Shown one piece after another: positions 1 through 10,818 of a stretch of DNA of 64,000 nt (position 1 is the first letter of the stretch; each line of letters opens with the position of its first letter). This DNA comes from Undibacterium hunanense (lineage in GTDB: Bacteria > Pseudomonadota > Gammaproteobacteria > Burkholderiales > Burkholderiaceae_D). Below the pieces are notes generated by a model. It saw only the letters and a list, made by a program, of their open reading frames with translations. It did no database searches and had not been told where the DNA came from. The DNA is taken from assembly GCF_014284335.1 (NCBI RefSeq), contig NZ_JACOGF010000010.1, positions 1 to 64,000 of the forward strand, read 5' to 3'. The position numbers were made by a program, and so were the translations under genes.

Positions 1-3000
1 TGACGTTCCATTGCAGACCCAGGATCATGTTCTTGCGGATCTGGACGTTCTGATAGTCCACACTCCAGCCATACCCAAAGTCAAGATTCTGGCTCTTGCG
101 ACGGGTGTCGTAGGTGCGGGTGACGCGAATCGGGATGCCGGACGCCTGGATGTTGATGTCTTCAAAGCTGATGCTGAACTGGCCTATCTTGAGGTTGCGG
201 TTGACATCAACGGTGATGAGGTGGTTGGTCTGTACGCCATTGGTGTTGACGACGATGAGGTTGAGGTCGTAGATGCCGTTCTGTAATTGGGTAGGGTCAA
301 GCTTGCCAAGTGTGCCATTGGTGACGGACTGGTAGCCACGGCCAATTTCTTGCCAGTCACTGCTGTCAGTGGCGCGCAGCAGTAGCTGGTAGTAGGCGAG
401 GTTTTTAGCGCTGGCGGTACCGGTGATGATGCCAGGGGCGGTGACGTCGGCATCGTCAATGGGGGCGGTGATCTGGGCGACGGGGGTAGTGGTGTCGCTG
501 GGATCTTTGACGCTGTAGAGGCTGGTTTTAGTCAGGGTGCCAAGATCGTCTTTGGCAGTGACGGTAATCTGGTGGGCACCTGTTGTGCTGGCGGTGAGGA
601 TGGCGGTGCCGTCAGTGTTGAGGGGCACGGGCTGTCCATCGACGGTCAGGCTGGTGCTGATGGCGCCGGTGCCACCGTTGGTGAGGACGGTGAGGGTGAC
701 TTTGTCACCGAGGTTGACCAGGGCGGGGGCAACAGCGAGGCTGATGGACAGGGCTAAGGCATGGTCGCTGACGCTGAGCTGATAGCGTTGTTCAGCATAG
801 GCGCGGCCATTGTCGGCACGGACGGTGACGTTGAAGTTGCCGATGACGGGTTTGGTCCAGCTGATGACGCCGGTCTTGCTGATGCTCATGCCGCTGGGGG
901 CGTCAGTGAGGCTGAAGCTAAGTGCAGCCCCTTTGGGGTCTTGGGCAGCGACGGGGTAGCTGTAGGCTTGTGCCGCGACGGCAGCCGTGACGGGGGCACT
1001 GGTGATGACGGGGACGCTGGTGATGTCGGTGGGGGTGCCGGTGCCGCTGTCGTCATAGCCGGTGGCAGTGCCAAGGTTGGCGGCGATGATGGAACTCAGG
1101 CTGTCGCAGGCGGTGTTAGTGTTGCTGATGCTTTGTGCACCAGCCAGGCGGGCCAGGAAGAGGCCATTGGCAACATCGGCCTGGCCACTGAAGTAGGACC
1201 AGCGGATCTGGTCGCTGTTGTCATTGCCGCCGGTACCGCCACTGGGCAGCATGCTGGCGAGAATGGTGTTGATGCTTTGGCTGGCAGTGATGGCGGGACT
1301 GATGCTGGCTTGTGCCTGAACGGGTTGGGCAAGGGCAAGCCAGGCCATGCCCTGAGGCGCGAAGATGGCGGCGGTGGCGGTGCCGCTGAGATTGCCGCTG
1401 CCATTGCTACCATTGCTGCTGCCACCGGAGAGGCGATAGGCACCGGCACCGGTCTGGGGGTCTTCAATCTGCATGGCTTGTCCGCTCCAGCCACTGAGGG
1501 TGGCGGGGTTTTGCGGCAGCAGGACGCGATAACCGGCGGCCACGGCGTTTTGCAGATCATTGGATTGGTCGGCGGTGAGGCTGATGTTGAGTAAGGCGGC
1601 GCTGAGGTTACTGCTGGTCACTGCATGCACGGGCTGGGTCTGTGGCTGACTGGCGGCTTTGGCAAGGATGCGTACGGCTGAGGCGGCGGTGACGGCGGCA
1701 GTATTGGTGGCTGCATTGGCAGCACTGCCATAGTGTTTGTCCAGGACGAGATGGGCATAGGCGGCATTGCGCTGGTTGCTCTGACGGCTGTAGACGGGGG
1801 CGCTCAGACCGGTGCTTTGGCTGGCGACGGCGCTTTTAAGGCGGTCAATGTCGAGAATGACGCCAGGGAAGCTGACGTTGTTGACCATGCCGAGCAGGAA
1901 GTCGGGGCTGACCTGGGCCACGGCACGTCCATGCGACGGCAGGCGTTGTTCGATGACACCGGCGGCGCGCTGGAAGATGGCGCTGTTGGCATCGGTGGTG
2001 GCGAAGTAGGCCAGGATGGTCTGGTGCAACAGGTCGCCGGTGAGGTCGTCGCGGCTGACGCTAGTGGCGGCTGTTTGACTATTGAGTCTGGTTTGGGTGG
2101 CAGCCAGGCGTTGGCGTACGGTGTCGAGCTGGGCGGGGTTGATGCCCTGGGTATCGGCAACGATGGCGTGGTAGTCACCGGCATGGGCGATGAAGTTGCT
2201 GTCGTTCCAGTTGTTGGCGGCCGGGTCGTAGTTGCTGATGCTGGCGGGCAGTTCGCTGCCAAGGCTGAAGTTGCCACCGGTGGCAACCACTTGGCCATCG
2301 AGGCGGATTTCGGCTTTGAGCTGGACCAGGTAGCCAGGAATGCTGGTGGGGAATTCGCTGGCAGTAATAGGACTGTTGTCGCTATGGGCGGCAGGCAGGT
2401 AGGCGGCCAGGACATCGGCATCGGCCTGGCTGACGGGGGCAAAGCTCAGGGTCAGGCGTTTGTTGGCGAGGCCGGGGTAGCTGCTGGTGTAGCTGACGCT
2501 GGGGTTGTTCTGGACTTGTGCTGCTGGGGTGGCATACAGCTGGAGGCGTAACGTGCCTTTGAGGTTGCTGGGGATGGCGGTGAAGCTGGCTCCCTGGGCG
2601 ATGACGCTGTAGGGCAAGGAGCCCATGAGGATGCTGTAGTTTTCTGGGGCGATCTGGCTGCTACCGAGGACGCCGCCTACGGTCAGGTCGCTGCCCTGCT
2701 GACCGAGTACCTGGTTGAGCTGGGTCTGGTAAGTGGTAAAACTGGTCTGGATGGCGATCTGGTTGAGGCTTTTACCGGCATCGGCACTGCAGGTGGCACC
2801 TTGACGGGCGGCATCGAAGACGCCGGATTCGTTGAGGGCGACGCTACTGCGCAGGCCAAGTGCGGCGATGCTGTTGCTTTGTTTAAAACTGGGGTCCAGC
2901 GGGTACCAGGCGCTGGCCTGGCGGTTTTTAGCACCACGACTGGGGCTGGCGTCGATGAAGGCTTCTACCCAGGTGTGTTCGAGCTGGATGGCGCTGATGT

Positions 3001-4273
3001 TGCCATTCTGGAGGATGGCTTTGTTGGGAATGCCGGCCTGGGTGAGCAGGCTCAGTGCGGCAGTGGTGTTGTCGACATGCAGCCAGTTGAGCAGGCGGCT
3101 GGCAGGTACTTCAATGGTGCCGTAGACATAGCGGCTGGGTATGCCTGCGGCTCTATACAGTGCAATGAGCAAACTGGCGCTGTCGGTGGCGTTGCCGCTT
3201 TTGGCTTGCAGGGTCTGGGCGGCACCTTGCAGGCTGCCATAGCCGGGACGGTAGCTGATGCTGTTGCGAACGTAGTTGTAGATGGCGACGGGATTGTTTT
3301 GCAGGCTGCTGGCAAGGGTGCTGATGTCGCTGCTGAGTTGAACGTCGTCGGTGGCGGCGAGGTCAGCGGCAGTCGGGGTGTCGCTCAGTACGGCATCGGG
3401 CAGGGGCAGACCAGAGAGGCTGCCATTGCTGGCGAGCATCACGCTGCGCGGGAAGCGGTGTTCGAACTGGCGTGCTGTCTGTGCTGGCTGGGCTGGCTGT
3501 GTTGGTAACTGAAGCAGGCCGACTTTGCTATTGCCGCTATTGTTCTGGGGGGTGGTCGTGCCCCAGGGGAGTTTGTTGCCGTTGAGGACGGGGGTGCTTT
3601 GGCTGGCGTATTGTTTGAGGTATTGTTGCCATTGCTTGAGGGCGCTGCTGGCATCGGTCTTGCCGGCGGCTGCATTGTCGAGGGGGGTGTAGGCGTCTTT
3701 GAGGAGGCTGGCGCGTTTGGTAAATTCGGTGACCATGGCGTCGTGCCGCTGGCTGATGCTGGTGGGCAGTTTGCGGTCTTTGATGAGGCTGGCTGTGGCC
3801 GTAAAACCTTGGGTCACGCGTTGTTCTTGCTGGACGAGGGTCTGGTATTGGCTGCGGATGCTGTTGATGGCAATTAAGGCGCTGGCATTGCTTTGCAGGG
3901 TTTGGGCACTGACCTGGGCGCTCAGGTCTATGAGTTTGGCGAGGCTGCGGGCGTAATCGGCACTGGCGTTGGTGGTGGTATTGTTCGCAACGGGAGCTGC
4001 TGCTGGTGTTGGAGTTGGCGCCGGGGCCAACGCGGAAGCCGATATGGTCTGTTGTGCGGTACTGCCCTGCCCTTTGCCCAGTGGCAGACTACGCGGCCCC
4101 ACCGGCAGCAGGGTGTTGTTGTTGCCCAGGCTGCTGTCCTCTACCCGCGCCCGCGTGCTGCCTTGGGCTGGCGCACTGCCCTGTGCCAACGCTAACGGGG
4201 AGATCAGGCTGCTTGTGAATGCGACAAGAACCAGACTGGCCAGACTGCGTTGAAGACGGGGATGGCGGAACAT
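1..4273 (-). CDS. Secreted transglutaminase-like / Ig-like / RHS protein, C-terminus outside window
   Basis: One reading frame stays open from the ATG at 4273 to the window edge (1424 codons, no stop seen). It starts with a signal peptide (MFRHPRLQRSLASLVLVAF, cleavage near SPLALA). Residues about 310-465 resemble the transglutaminase-like fold of RHS-associated proteins (ALYRAAGIPSRYVYG, then LEHTWVEAF and YPLDPSF), but the usual catalytic Cys position reads SGNATDSA, so the His and Asp remain without the Cys. Residues about 1075-1355 look like three Ig/cadherin-like domains (GVISWTKPVIGNFNVTVRA; GAHQITVTAKD). The last 60 residues (ASGIPIRVTRTYDTRRK, DFGYGWSVDY) match the opening of an RHS/YD-repeat region. 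The product is probably a very large exported or surface RHS protein. The function and any C-terminal toxin lie off the left edge. Confidence 0.8.
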   Translation of the reverse strand, partial: MFRHPRLQRSLASLVLVAFTSSLISPLALAQGSAPAQGSTRARVEDSSLGNNNTLLPVGPRSLPLGKGQGSTAQQTISASALAPAPTPTPAAAPVANNTTTNASADYARSLAKLIDLSAQVSAQTLQSNASALIAINSIRSQYQTLVQQEQRVTQGFTATASLIKDRKLPTSISQRHDAMVTEFTKRASLLKDAYTPLDNAAAGKTDASSALKQWQQYLKQYASQSTPVLNGNKLPWGTTTPQNNSGNSKVGLLQLPTQPAQPAQTARQFEHRFPRSVMLASNGSLSGLPLPDAVLSDTPTAADLAATDDVQLSSDISTLASSLQNNPVAIYNYVRNSISYRPGYGSLQGAAQTLQAKSGNATDSASLLIALYRAAGIPSRYVYGTIEVPASRLLNWLHVDNTTAALSLLTQAGIPNKAILQNGNISAIQLEHTWVEAFIDASPSRGAKNRQASAWYPLDPSFKQSNSIAALGLRSSVALNESGVFDAARQGATCSADAGKSLNQIAIQTSFTTYQTQLNQVLGQQGSDLTVGGVLGSSQIAPENYSILMGSLPYSVIAQGASFTAIPSNLKGTLRLQLYATPAAQVQNNPSVSYTSSYPGLANKRLTLSFAPVSQADADVLAAYLPAAHSDNSPITASEFPTSIPGYLVQLKAEIRLDGQVVATGGNFSLGSELPASISNYDPAANNWNDSNFIAHAGDYHAIVADTQGINPAQLDTVRQRLAATQTRLNSQTAATSVSRDDLTGDLLHQTILAYFATTDANSAIFQRAAGVIEQRLPSHGRAVAQVSPDFLLGMVNNVSFPGVILDIDRLKSAVASQSTGLSAPVYSRQSNQRNAAYAHLVLDKHYGSAANAATNTAAVTAASAVRILAKAASQPQTQPVHAVTSSNLSAALLNISLTADQSNDLQNAVAAGYRVLLPQNPATLSGWSGQAMQIEDPQTGAGAYRLSGGSSNGSNGSGNLSGTATAAIFAPQGMAWLALAQPVQAQASISPAITASQSINTILASMLPSGGTGGNDNSDQIRWSYFSGQADVANGLFLARLAGAQSISNTNTACDSLSSIIAANLGTATGYDDSGTGTPTDITSVPVITSAPVTAAVAAQAYSYPVAAQDPKGAALSFSLTDAPSGMSISKTGVISWTKPVIGNFNVTVRADNGRAYAEQRYQLSVSDHALALSISLAVAPALVNLGDKVTLTVLTNGGTGAISTSLTVDGQPVPLNTDGTAILTASTTGAHQITVTAKDDLGTLTKTSLYSVKDPSDTTTPVAQITAPIDDADVTAPGIITGTASAKNLAYYQLLLRATDSSDWQEIGRGYQSVTNGTLGKLDPTQLQNGIYDLNLIVVNTNGVQTNHLITVDVNRNLKIGQFSISFEDINIQASGIPIRVTRTYDTRRKSQNLDFGYGWSVDYQNVQIRKNMILGLQWNV

Positions 4274-4434
4274 AAATATTTACTCTTGGTAATGTGGCAT
4301 AGGTAGGCGCAAGGCCTGTCTGGATGCGGCCACACCCGCCAAGTTTGGTAGTGCTGACATCTGAAAGCTGCTTGCATGGTCAACGCCCCCGATTAGAGAA
4401 GGAGCATGGAACCTGTCTATTTTTAAAACCACGC

Positions 4435-4463
4435 ATGTTACCAATTGTAAAATATTATTGCAA
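4435..4463 (-). promoter_or_regulatory. Candidate sigma70 promoter for the transglutaminase/RHS gene
   Basis: On the minus strand TTGCAA (4463-4458) and TAACAT (4440-4435) are 17 bp apart, leaving a leader of about 155 nt before the ATG at 4273. This is motif matching only. The rest of 4274-4520 shows no gene and no riboswitch I can recognise. Confidence 0.4.
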
Positions 4464-4520
4464 GAAAATTACCCTTTTGATATCTTTGTAACCGACACAT
4501 TCAGCGAAAATCAAAGCCGC

Positions 4521-4559
4521 AAAAACAAAAACGCCCGATTTTTTAATCGGGCGTTTTTA
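4521..4559 (-). terminator. Rho-independent terminator after lon
   Basis: A perfect 10-bp stem (ACGCCCGATT, 4531-4540, with 4545-4554) and a TTTT loop are followed on the minus strand by a T-rich tract (complement of 4521-4530). It lies 65 bp beyond the lon stop. A shorter T run on the plus strand could make it bidirectional. Confidence 0.85.
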
Positions 4560-4618
4560 TCTGTTGCCAGCGCTTACCAAGTTGACGCTGATAAGCACCT
4601 ATTCGACATAGCCTGAGC

Positions 4619-7036
4619 CTAGTGCTTTACCACCGTCGTATCCGCCGGTGTTTCTGGCGTTGCCGGTGTTGCTGCGGCAGCTACAGGGACTGGCTCATCG
4701 ACCAAAGGAACCGGCTGGGTTTCCAGTGCGATTTCCAGGACTTTGTCTATCCAGCGAACCGGGATGATTTCCAGTTTGTTTTTGACGTTGTCCGGGATCT
4801 CTGCCAGATCCTTGGCGTTTTCTTCTGGTATCAGCACGGTTTTGATGCCACCACGATGTGCAGCCAGCAATTTCTCTTTCAGGCCGCCGATAGGCAATAC
4901 TTCGCCGCGCAGCGTGATCTCGCCTGTCATGGCGACATCGGCACGGACCGGGATGCCGGTGAACACAGACACCAGCGCCGTAGTCATGGCGATACCGGCA
5001 GACGGACCGTCTTTCGGTGTTGCGCCTTCTGGCACGTGGATATGGATATCACTCTTCTCGAAGACATCAGCCTTGATACCCAGACGCTTGGCGCGGCTGC
5101 GTACCACGGTGCGGGCTGCCTCGATGGATTCTTTCATGACATCGCCCAGGGTACCTGTACGAATGACACCACCTTTACCTGGCATGGCAACGGCTTCTAT
5201 GGTCAGCAGATCGCCGCCCACTTCAGTCCAGGCCAGACCAACTACCTGGCCGATCTGGTTGTCTTTGACAGCGACGCCAAAGTCATAGCGACGCACACCC
5301 AGGTATTTATCCAGATTTTTGGAATTGACCGTGGCTTTTTTCTCGGTCTTTTTCAGCAAGAGCATTTTCACGACCTTGCGGCAAATCTTGGAGATTTCCC
5401 TTTCCAGCGAACGCACGCCGGCTTCACGGGTGTAATAGCGAATGATGTCGCGTATCGCACTTTCGGCCACGGTGATTTCGCCTTCTTTCAAACCATTGTT
5501 CTTGATTTGCTTGGGCAACAAATAGCGCTGGGCAATGCTGGTTTTTTCATCTTCGGTATAACCCGACAGGCGTATCACTTCCATCCGGTCCAGCAAAGCT
5601 GGCGGAATATTGTAGGAGTTGGACGTCGCCACAAACATCACATCGGAGAGATCGAAATCGACTTCAATGTAATGATCCGAGAAAGTATGATTTTGCTCAG
5701 GGTCCAGTACCTCCAGCAAGGCAGACGACGGGTCGCCACGGAAGTCTGCACCCATCTTGTCCACTTCATCCAGCAGGAAAAGCGGATTACGCACACCGAC
5801 CTTGGACAGGCTTTGCAGAATCTTGCCTGGCATGGAGCCGATGTAGGTACGACGGTGACCGCGGATTTCAGCCTCGTCACGCACGCCACCCAGGGCCATG
5901 CGCACGAACTTGCGGTTCGTGGCACGGGCGATGGATTGCCCCAGCGAGGTCTTACCTACGCCCGGAGGACCTACCAGACACAGGATAGGTGCTTTCAGCT
6001 TGTCGACGCGCTGTTGTACTGCAAGATATTCCAGGATGCGTTCCTTGACCTTATCGAGGCCAAAGTGTTCGTCTTCCAATACTTTTTCAGCATTCGTCAA
6101 ATCATTATTGACCTTGGATTTTTTCTTCCATGGCAGATTGACGATGGTGTCAATGTAATTGCGCACGACGGTGGCTTCTGCCGACATCGGGGACATCATC
6201 TTGAGTTTTTTCAACTCATTCTGTGCCTTGTCGCGGGCTTCTTTAGGCATCTTGGCGGCCAGGATTTTTTTCTCCAGCTCGTCAATATCGGCACCCTCTT
6301 CACCTTCGCCCAGTTCTTTCTGGATGGCCTTGACCTGTTCATTCAGGTAGTACTCGCGCTGGGATTTCTCCATCTGGCGCTTGACGCGACCACGGATACG
6401 CTTTTCAACCTGCAGAATATCGAGTTCACCTTCCAGTTGACCCAGCAAATGCTCAAGGCGTTTGGACACACTGAAGATTTCCAGGATGACCTGTTTCTGC
6501 TCCAGCTTCAATGGAAGATGGGCAGCAATGGTGTCAGCCAGGCGACCGGCATCATCAATACCGGACAGGGATGCCAGGATTTCTGGCGGGATTTTTTTGT
6601 TCAGTTTGACGTATTGATCAAACTGCTGAACGATGGCGCGACGCATCGCTTCCACTTCAGATTCATCACCTTCATCCAGAGCGACCGGTGTCAGGTCTGC
6701 GAAAAAGTGCGATTCGGAATCATGGATCTTGTGTATGCGCGCACGCTGAGCACCTTCGACCAGTACCTTGACGGTACCGTCTGGCAACTTCAACATTTGC
6801 AGAATGTTGGCAATACAGCCGATTTCATAAATATCATCTGCCGAAGGCTCATCCTTGGCAGCGGCTTTCTGAGCGGCAAGCATAATGCTCTTGCCTTGAT
6901 CCATGGCAGCTTCCAGGGCCTTGATGGATTTTGGACGCCCCACAAACAGAGGAATCACCATGTGCGGGAATACAACAACATCACGCAGTGGCAACAACGG
7001 CAGTTGGGTTTGTTCGGTTATCAGAGTAGTCGTCAT
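4619..7036 (-). CDS. lon: ATP-dependent protease Lon
   Basis: The 805-residue product is a cytosolic AAA+ protease that unfolds and degrades damaged and regulatory proteins as a hexamer. It shows the N-terminal substrate-recognition domain ([15 protein letters not shown]), Walker [10 protein letters not shown] near residue 355, Walker [12 protein letters not shown], and the C-terminal Ser-Lys protease domain: PKDGPSAG carries the catalytic Ser near 680 and [13 protein letters not shown] the catalytic Lys. The start is the ATG at 7036, with AAAGG about 6 nt upstream and the standard [13 protein letters not shown] beginning. A longer frame reaching 7126 has no family support. It is the last gene of the tig-clpP-clpX-lon block. 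The tail after residue 775 is Ala/Pro-rich and low in complexity. Confidence 0.97.
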   Translation of the reverse strand: MTTTLITEQTQLPLLPLRDVVVFPHMVIPLFVGRPKSIKALEAAMDQGKSIMLAAQKAAAKDEPSADDIYEIGCIANILQMLKLPDGTVKVLVEGAQRARIHKIHDSESHFFADLTPVALDEGDESEVEAMRRAIVQQFDQYVKLNKKIPPEILASLSGIDDAGRLADTIAAHLPLKLEQKQVILEIFSVSKRLEHLLGQLEGELDILQVEKRIRGRVKRQMEKSQREYYLNEQVKAIQKELGEGEEGADIDELEKKILAAKMPKEARDKAQNELKKLKMMSPMSAEATVVRNYIDTIVNLPWKKKSKVNNDLTNAEKVLEDEHFGLDKVKERILEYLAVQQRVDKLKAPILCLVGPPGVGKTSLGQSIARATNRKFVRMALGGVRDEAEIRGHRRTYIGSMPGKILQSLSKVGVRNPLFLLDEVDKMGADFRGDPSSALLEVLDPEQNHTFSDHYIEVDFDLSDVMFVATSNSYNIPPALLDRMEVIRLSGYTEDEKTSIAQRYLLPKQIKNNGLKEGEITVAESAIRDIIRYYTREAGVRSLEREISKICRKVVKMLLLKKTEKKATVNSKNLDKYLGVRRYDFGVAVKDNQIGQVVGLAWTEVGGDLLTIEAVAMPGKGGVIRTGTLGDVMKESIEAARTVVRSRAKRLGIKADVFEKSDIHIHVPEGATPKDGPSAGIAMTTALVSVFTGIPVRADVAMTGEITLRGEVLPIGGLKEKLLAAHRGGIKTVLIPEENAKDLAEIPDNVKNKLEIIPVRWIDKVLEIALETQPVPLVDEPVPVAAAATPATPETPADTTVVKH

Positions 7037-7112
7037 GGCGCACCTTTCATAAATACTGGTTAACAATGTTGGCGCACTGGGCGGAAACACAAGCCCATTC
7101 TGGAAAAAAACA

Positions 7113-7150
7113 ATAAAAAAAGCCACACAGAGAGTCTCCCCGGTAGCTTT
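7113..7150 (-). terminator. Possible terminator or attenuator in the lon leader
   Basis: On the minus strand AAAGCTAC (7150-7143) can pair with GTGGCTTT (7126-7119, one G-U), followed by a run of seven T. It sits 77-114 nt before the lon start. It could be a second stop for clpX read-through or a leader attenuator. The loop is large and imperfect. Confidence 0.35.
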
Positions 7151-7230
7151 ACGATTGAAGCTGTCATTGTTTTCTTAAATCATTGTACTTCGAATCAAAT
7201 TAAAACGAAGAAATAAAGCGAGAAAACCAA

Positions 7231-7258
7231 TAAAAAATGGGGAGTTGCCTCCCCATTA
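7231..7258 (-). terminator. Rho-independent terminator after clpX
   Basis: A 9-bp perfect stem (AATGGGGAG 7236-7244 with CTCCCCATT 7249-7257) and a TTGC loop are followed on the minus strand by TTTTTA. It lies 30 bp beyond the clpX stop and separates clpX from lon transcription. Confidence 0.8.
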
Positions 7259-7287
7259 AGTTTCTACTGTTACATCACGCCACCAAT

Positions 7288-8553
7288 TCAGGCACCGGCA
7301 ACCTTGGGTTGCTCATGGTAAATCAACAAGGGCTTTGCACCATTGGTGATGGTGTTTTCATCAATGACGACCTTCTCTACATTCTGATGGCTAGGCAAGT
7401 CATACATGACATCCAGCAGGGCGTGTTCCAGTATCGAACGCAGGCCACGCGCGCCAGTCTTGCGGGCAATCGCTTTTTTGGCAATCGCCTGCAGGGCGGC
7501 AGGACGAATTTCCAGTTCTGTACCTTCCATCTCCAGCAATTTTGCATATTGCTTGATCAGGGCGTTTTTAGGCTCAACCAGAATTTGTATCAGTGCGGCT
7601 TCATCCAGTTCATTCAGTGTGGCAATGACAGGCAGACGGCCAACCAGTTCAGGAATCAGGCCAAACTTGATCAGATCTTGCGGTTCAGCGTCCTGCATGA
7701 CGTCGCTGGCGCTCTTTTCTGCCTGGCTCTTGACGCTGGCAGAGAAACCTATGCCGCTGCGCTCAGAACGGTCGGAAATGATCTTGGCGAGGCCATCAAA
7801 CGCACCACCGCAGATGAACATGATGTTGGTGGTATCGATCTGGATGAAATCCTGATTTGGATGCTTGCGGCCACCCTGTGGTGGCACCGATGCCATGGTA
7901 CCTTCCACCAGCTTCAGCAAGGCTTGCTGCACGCCTTCGCCGGACACGTCACGGGTAATCGACGGGTTGTCAGATTTGCGAGAAATCTTGTCAATTTCAT
8001 CGATATAAACGATACCCTTTTGCGCACGTTCGACTTCATAGTTGCAGTTTTGCAGCAACTTTTGAATGATATTTTCTACGTCTTCACCAACATACCCAGC
8101 TTCGGTCAGGGTAGTTGCATCGGCGATCACGAAAGGCACATTCAACATGCGTGCCAGTGTTTGCGCCAGCAAGGTCTTGCCGGAACCTGTCGGGCCCACC
8201 AGCAAGATATTACTCTTGGCCAGTTCGACATCGTCTTTCTTGCCGAGGTGCTTCAGGCGCTTGTAATGGTTGTACACCGCCACCGCCAGAATACGCTTGG
8301 CACCCATTTGGCCAATGACGTACTGGTCGAGCAGATCGGTGATCTCTTGCGGTGTTGGCAGTTCGGTTTTTGCACTGGCAATATTATCAATTTCGGACAC
8401 TTCGTCACGAATGATGTCGTTGCACAAATCGATGCACTCATCGCAAATAAATACGGATGGCCCTGCGATCAGTTTCTTAACCTCATGCTGACTCTTGCCG
8501 CAAAACGAGCAATAGAGCAACTTTTCTCCGCTGGAGGATTTTTTATCGGGCAT
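7288..8553 (-). CDS. clpX: ATP-dependent Clp protease ATP-binding subunit ClpX
   Basis: The 421-residue product is the hexameric AAA+ unfoldase that recognises substrates and feeds them to ClpP. The N-terminal zinc-binding domain is complete (CSFCGKSQ at 15-22, [10 protein letters not shown] near 36-45, so four Cys). Walker A GPTGSGKT lies near residue 122, Walker [11 protein letters not shown] near 182, and the ClpP-binding IGF loop reads SGIGFSASV. The length is typical. It lies 244 bp downstream of clpP, with a terminator between them, so it may have its own promoter in 8554-8744 besides read-through from tig-clpP. Confidence 0.97.
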   Translation of the reverse strand: MPDKKSSSGEKLLYCSFCGKSQHEVKKLIAGPSVFICDECIDLCNDIIRDEVSEIDNIASAKTELPTPQEITDLLDQYVIGQMGAKRILAVAVYNHYKRLKHLGKKDDVELAKSNILLVGPTGSGKTLLAQTLARMLNVPFVIADATTLTEAGYVGEDVENIIQKLLQNCNYEVERAQKGIVYIDEIDKISRKSDNPSITRDVSGEGVQQALLKLVEGTMASVPPQGGRKHPNQDFIQIDTTNIMFICGGAFDGLAKIISDRSERSGIGFSASVKSQAEKSASDVMQDAEPQDLIKFGLIPELVGRLPVIATLNELDEAALIQILVEPKNALIKQYAKLLEMEGTELEIRPAALQAIAKKAIARKTGARGLRSILEHALLDVMYDLPSHQNVEKVVIDENTITNGAKPLLIYHEQPKVAGA

Positions 8554-8744
8554 GATACGTATATAAAATAAACAAAATTAATCTATGAAACCGAGGTCAA
8601 CAGCACGGCAGGATGACAAAACATCCGTGCGACCTATACCAAGCTTCTTCCGTACGCATATTACCTGCAAAACCGGCTTTCGTCATGGCAACCACATATT
8701 GCAGTTGAATTGCCGCTGAGCCCACGCCAATATTATAGAGCAGA

Positions 8745-8792
8745 ATAAAAAAACGCCCGAACCATAGCGGAGCGGGCGTTTTATTTTTTTAT
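8745..8792 (-). terminator. Rho-independent terminator after clpP
   Basis: Stem AAACGCCCG (8751-8759) pairs with CGGGCGTTT (8773-8781). T-rich tracts flank both sides, so it can act in either direction. It lies just past the clpP stop at 8798 and would reduce read-through into clpX. Confidence 0.85.
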
Positions 8793-8797
8793 ACTTT

Positions 8798-9424
8798 TTA
8801 CGCGCGATGGGCCAGGACTTTATCAATCAGACCATATTCCGCTGCCGCATCGGCAGACATGAAATTGTCACGATCGGTGTCTTTGGATATCTGCTCCAGA
8901 CTGCGACCTGTGTTTTCAGCCAGGATGCCGTTCAGGCGTTCACGCAGATACAGAATCTCGCGTGCCTGGATTTCAATATCAGAAGCCTGACCTTGGGCGC
9001 CGCCCAGAGGTTGATGAATCATGATACGGGAATTTGGCAGGGAGAAACGCTTACCCTTGGCACCTGCCGCCAGCAGGAAGGCACCCATGGATGCCGCCAG
9101 GCCAGTACACAGCGTTGATACATCAGGCTTGATGAACTGCATGGTGTCATAAATCGCCATACCAGCCGATACCGAACCACCAGGAGAGTTGATGTAAAGA
9201 GAAATATCCTTGTCTGGATTTTCACTTTCCAGGAACAGCAATTGAGCAACGATGAGATTGGCGGCCTGGTCATTGACCGGGCCAACCAGAAAAATCACAC
9301 GTTCCTTGAGCAGGCGGGAATAGATGTCGTAAGCACGCTCACCTCTGCCACTCTGCTCTATCACCATAGGCACCATGCCCAGCATATTTGTGTCCAGTGC
9401 CGAATTACGGATGATGCCTGTCAT
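8798..9424 (-). CDS. clpP: ATP-dependent Clp protease proteolytic subunit ClpP
   Basis: The 208-residue product is the serine peptidase that forms the tetradecameric chamber used by ClpX and ClpA. The catalytic triad is intact: Ser112 in GLAASMGAF, His137 in [10 protein letters not shown] and Asp186 in DTDRDNF. A short propeptide precedes MVPMVIEQ. The start at 9424 has AAGGA 7 nt upstream. It lies 16 bp downstream of tig, so the two are almost certainly cotranscribed, as in many proteobacteria. Confidence 0.97.
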   Translation of the reverse strand: MTGIIRNSALDTNMLGMVPMVIEQSGRGERAYDIYSRLLKERVIFLVGPVNDQAANLIVAQLLFLESENPDKDISLYINSPGGSVSAGMAIYDTMQFIKPDVSTLCTGLAASMGAFLLAAGAKGKRFSLPNSRIMIHQPLGGAQGQASDIEIQAREILYLRERLNGILAENTGRSLEQISKDTDRDNFMSADAAAEYGLIDKVLAHRA

Positions 9425-9440
9425 GTGATTTCCTTTTTGC

Positions 9441-10790
9441 TTACGCTTGTGCGTTGTTACCCATCAATTCGTCGAAAGGCAGAACCTTGTCTGATACTTT
9501 CGCTTTACCCAGGACATAGTTAACGACGTTTTCTTCTAATACAAGGGCTTCGACTTCAGCCAGACGGTTGCGATCGCTAAAATAATATTTAACGACTTGC
9601 TGCGGGTCTTCGTAGCTTTGGGCGAAGTCTTCAACTTGCGCCTTGATTTGCTCGGTAGTTGCCTGCAGGTTGTTGGCCTTGACCAGTTCAGCCAGGATCA
9701 AACCCAGACGTACGCGACGTTCTGCCTGAGCAGCAAACAATTCTGTCGGGAATGGTACATCTTTAACGTTCATGCCGCGTTGCGCCATGTCCTGACGTGT
9801 CATTTCTGCCAGACGTTCGCCATCCTGGGCAACCAGGCTCTTCGGCACGTCAAATTCAACTGCCTTGACCAGTGCGTCCATGACGCTTTCTTTGGTCTTG
9901 GATTTAACACGGCCACGCACTTCGCGTTCCAGGTTGTCTTTGATGTCGGTACGCATTTTTACCAGGTCGCCATCTTCCACGCCCAGCATTTTTGCGAATT
10001 CGGAATCCACTTCAGGCATGTGCGCCCATTCCAGCTTTTTCAGCGTGATGGTGAATTCTGCTGTTTTACCGGCAACATCTTTGCCATGGTAATCTTCAGG
10101 GAAAGCCAATGGGAAAGTTTTGGATTCGCCAACTTTCAAACCGATAGTTGCCGTTTCAAACTCAGGCAACATGCGGCCTTCGCCCAGAACGAAATTAAAG
10201 TCATCTGCCTTGCCGCCAGCAAATTCAACGCCGTCGATCTTGCCAACGAAATCAACTGTAGCGCGGTCACCGTTTTGTGCGGACTGGTCTGCACCACCGT
10301 CACCGTGCGCGCCCTGCTCGCCTTTAACGTGGAAGTGCACGCGCTGTTTGCGCAGGATGTCGATGGTCTTGTCGATTTCAACATCAGTCACTTCGGACTT
10401 GACTTGTTCCACTTCAGCAACAGACAGATCACCAATGGTGATTTCTGGATAAATTTCAAATGTTGCATCAAATGCCAGGCTGCCTTCAGCAACGTCGGCA
10501 CCAGATTTTGGTTCTATGCTTGGGTAGCCTGCAACGCGCAATTTGTTTTCATTGGCGGCGACGGAGAAAGCCTGACCGACTTTGTCGTTCAGTACTTCTG
10601 TCTCGACCTGATAGCCATACTGGGCAGCGACCATTTTCATCGGCACTTTACCAGGACGGAAGCCAGGCGCTTTTGCTGTACGTGCACGCACTTTCAAACG
10701 CTTTTCAACTTCCGATTGCACGTCAGCGATCGGGAAAGAAATCGTTAAACGGCGTTCCAATTTATCTAAAGTTTCGACTGCAGTTGCCAT
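9441..10790 (-). CDS. tig: Trigger factor (ribosome-associated chaperone and prolyl isomerase)
   Basis: The 449-residue product binds nascent chains at the ribosome exit tunnel. The N-terminal ribosome-binding signature is [12 protein letters not shown] (residues about 44-55). The FKBP-type PPIase domain follows ([17 protein letters not shown] onward), then the helical C-terminal chaperone arms. The start is the ATG at 10790 ([14 protein letters not shown]); an upstream in-frame extension overlaps the tRNA and is rejected. A Gly/Asp/Gln-rich stretch ([19 protein letters not shown]) is inserted just before the PPIase domain, probably a flexible linker. It is the first protein gene of the tig-clpP unit. 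Confidence 0.97.
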   Translation of the reverse strand: MATAVETLDKLERRLTISFPIADVQSEVEKRLKVRARTAKAPGFRPGKVPMKMVAAQYGYQVETEVLNDKVGQAFSVAANENKLRVAGYPSIEPKSGADVAEGSLAFDATFEIYPEITIGDLSVAEVEQVKSEVTDVEIDKTIDILRKQRVHFHVKGEQGAHGDGGADQSAQNGDRATVDFVGKIDGVEFAGGKADDFNFVLGEGRMLPEFETATIGLKVGESKTFPLAFPEDYHGKDVAGKTAEFTITLKKLEWAHMPEVDSEFAKMLGVEDGDLVKMRTDIKDNLEREVRGRVKSKTKESVMDALVKAVEFDVPKSLVAQDGERLAEMTRQDMAQRGMNVKDVPFPTELFAAQAERRVRLGLILAELVKANNLQATTEQIKAQVEDFAQSYEDPQQVVKYYFSDRNRLAEVEALVLEENVVNYVLGKAKVSDKVLPFDELMGNNAQA

Positions 10791-10818
10791 GAAAATCGTC
10801 CAAATAGTAAAAATTCTG

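Noticed and set aside
761..2551. Gly/Ala/Val-rich plus-strand frames over the first gene
   Set aside because: These are antisense shadows of the transglutaminase/RHS gene, whose minus frame is open throughout and has a signal peptide and domains.
4274..4434. Possible cyclic-di-GMP riboswitch in the leader of the transglutaminase/RHS gene
   Set aside because: I looked for the conserved GEMM segments and could not find them.
4622..7063. Long open frame antisense to lon
   Set aside because: It mirrors lon codon by codon, has no recognisable protein features, and lon is unambiguous.
7237..8571. Long open frame antisense to clpX
   Set aside because: It is a shadow of clpX with low-information composition and spans the clpX terminator.
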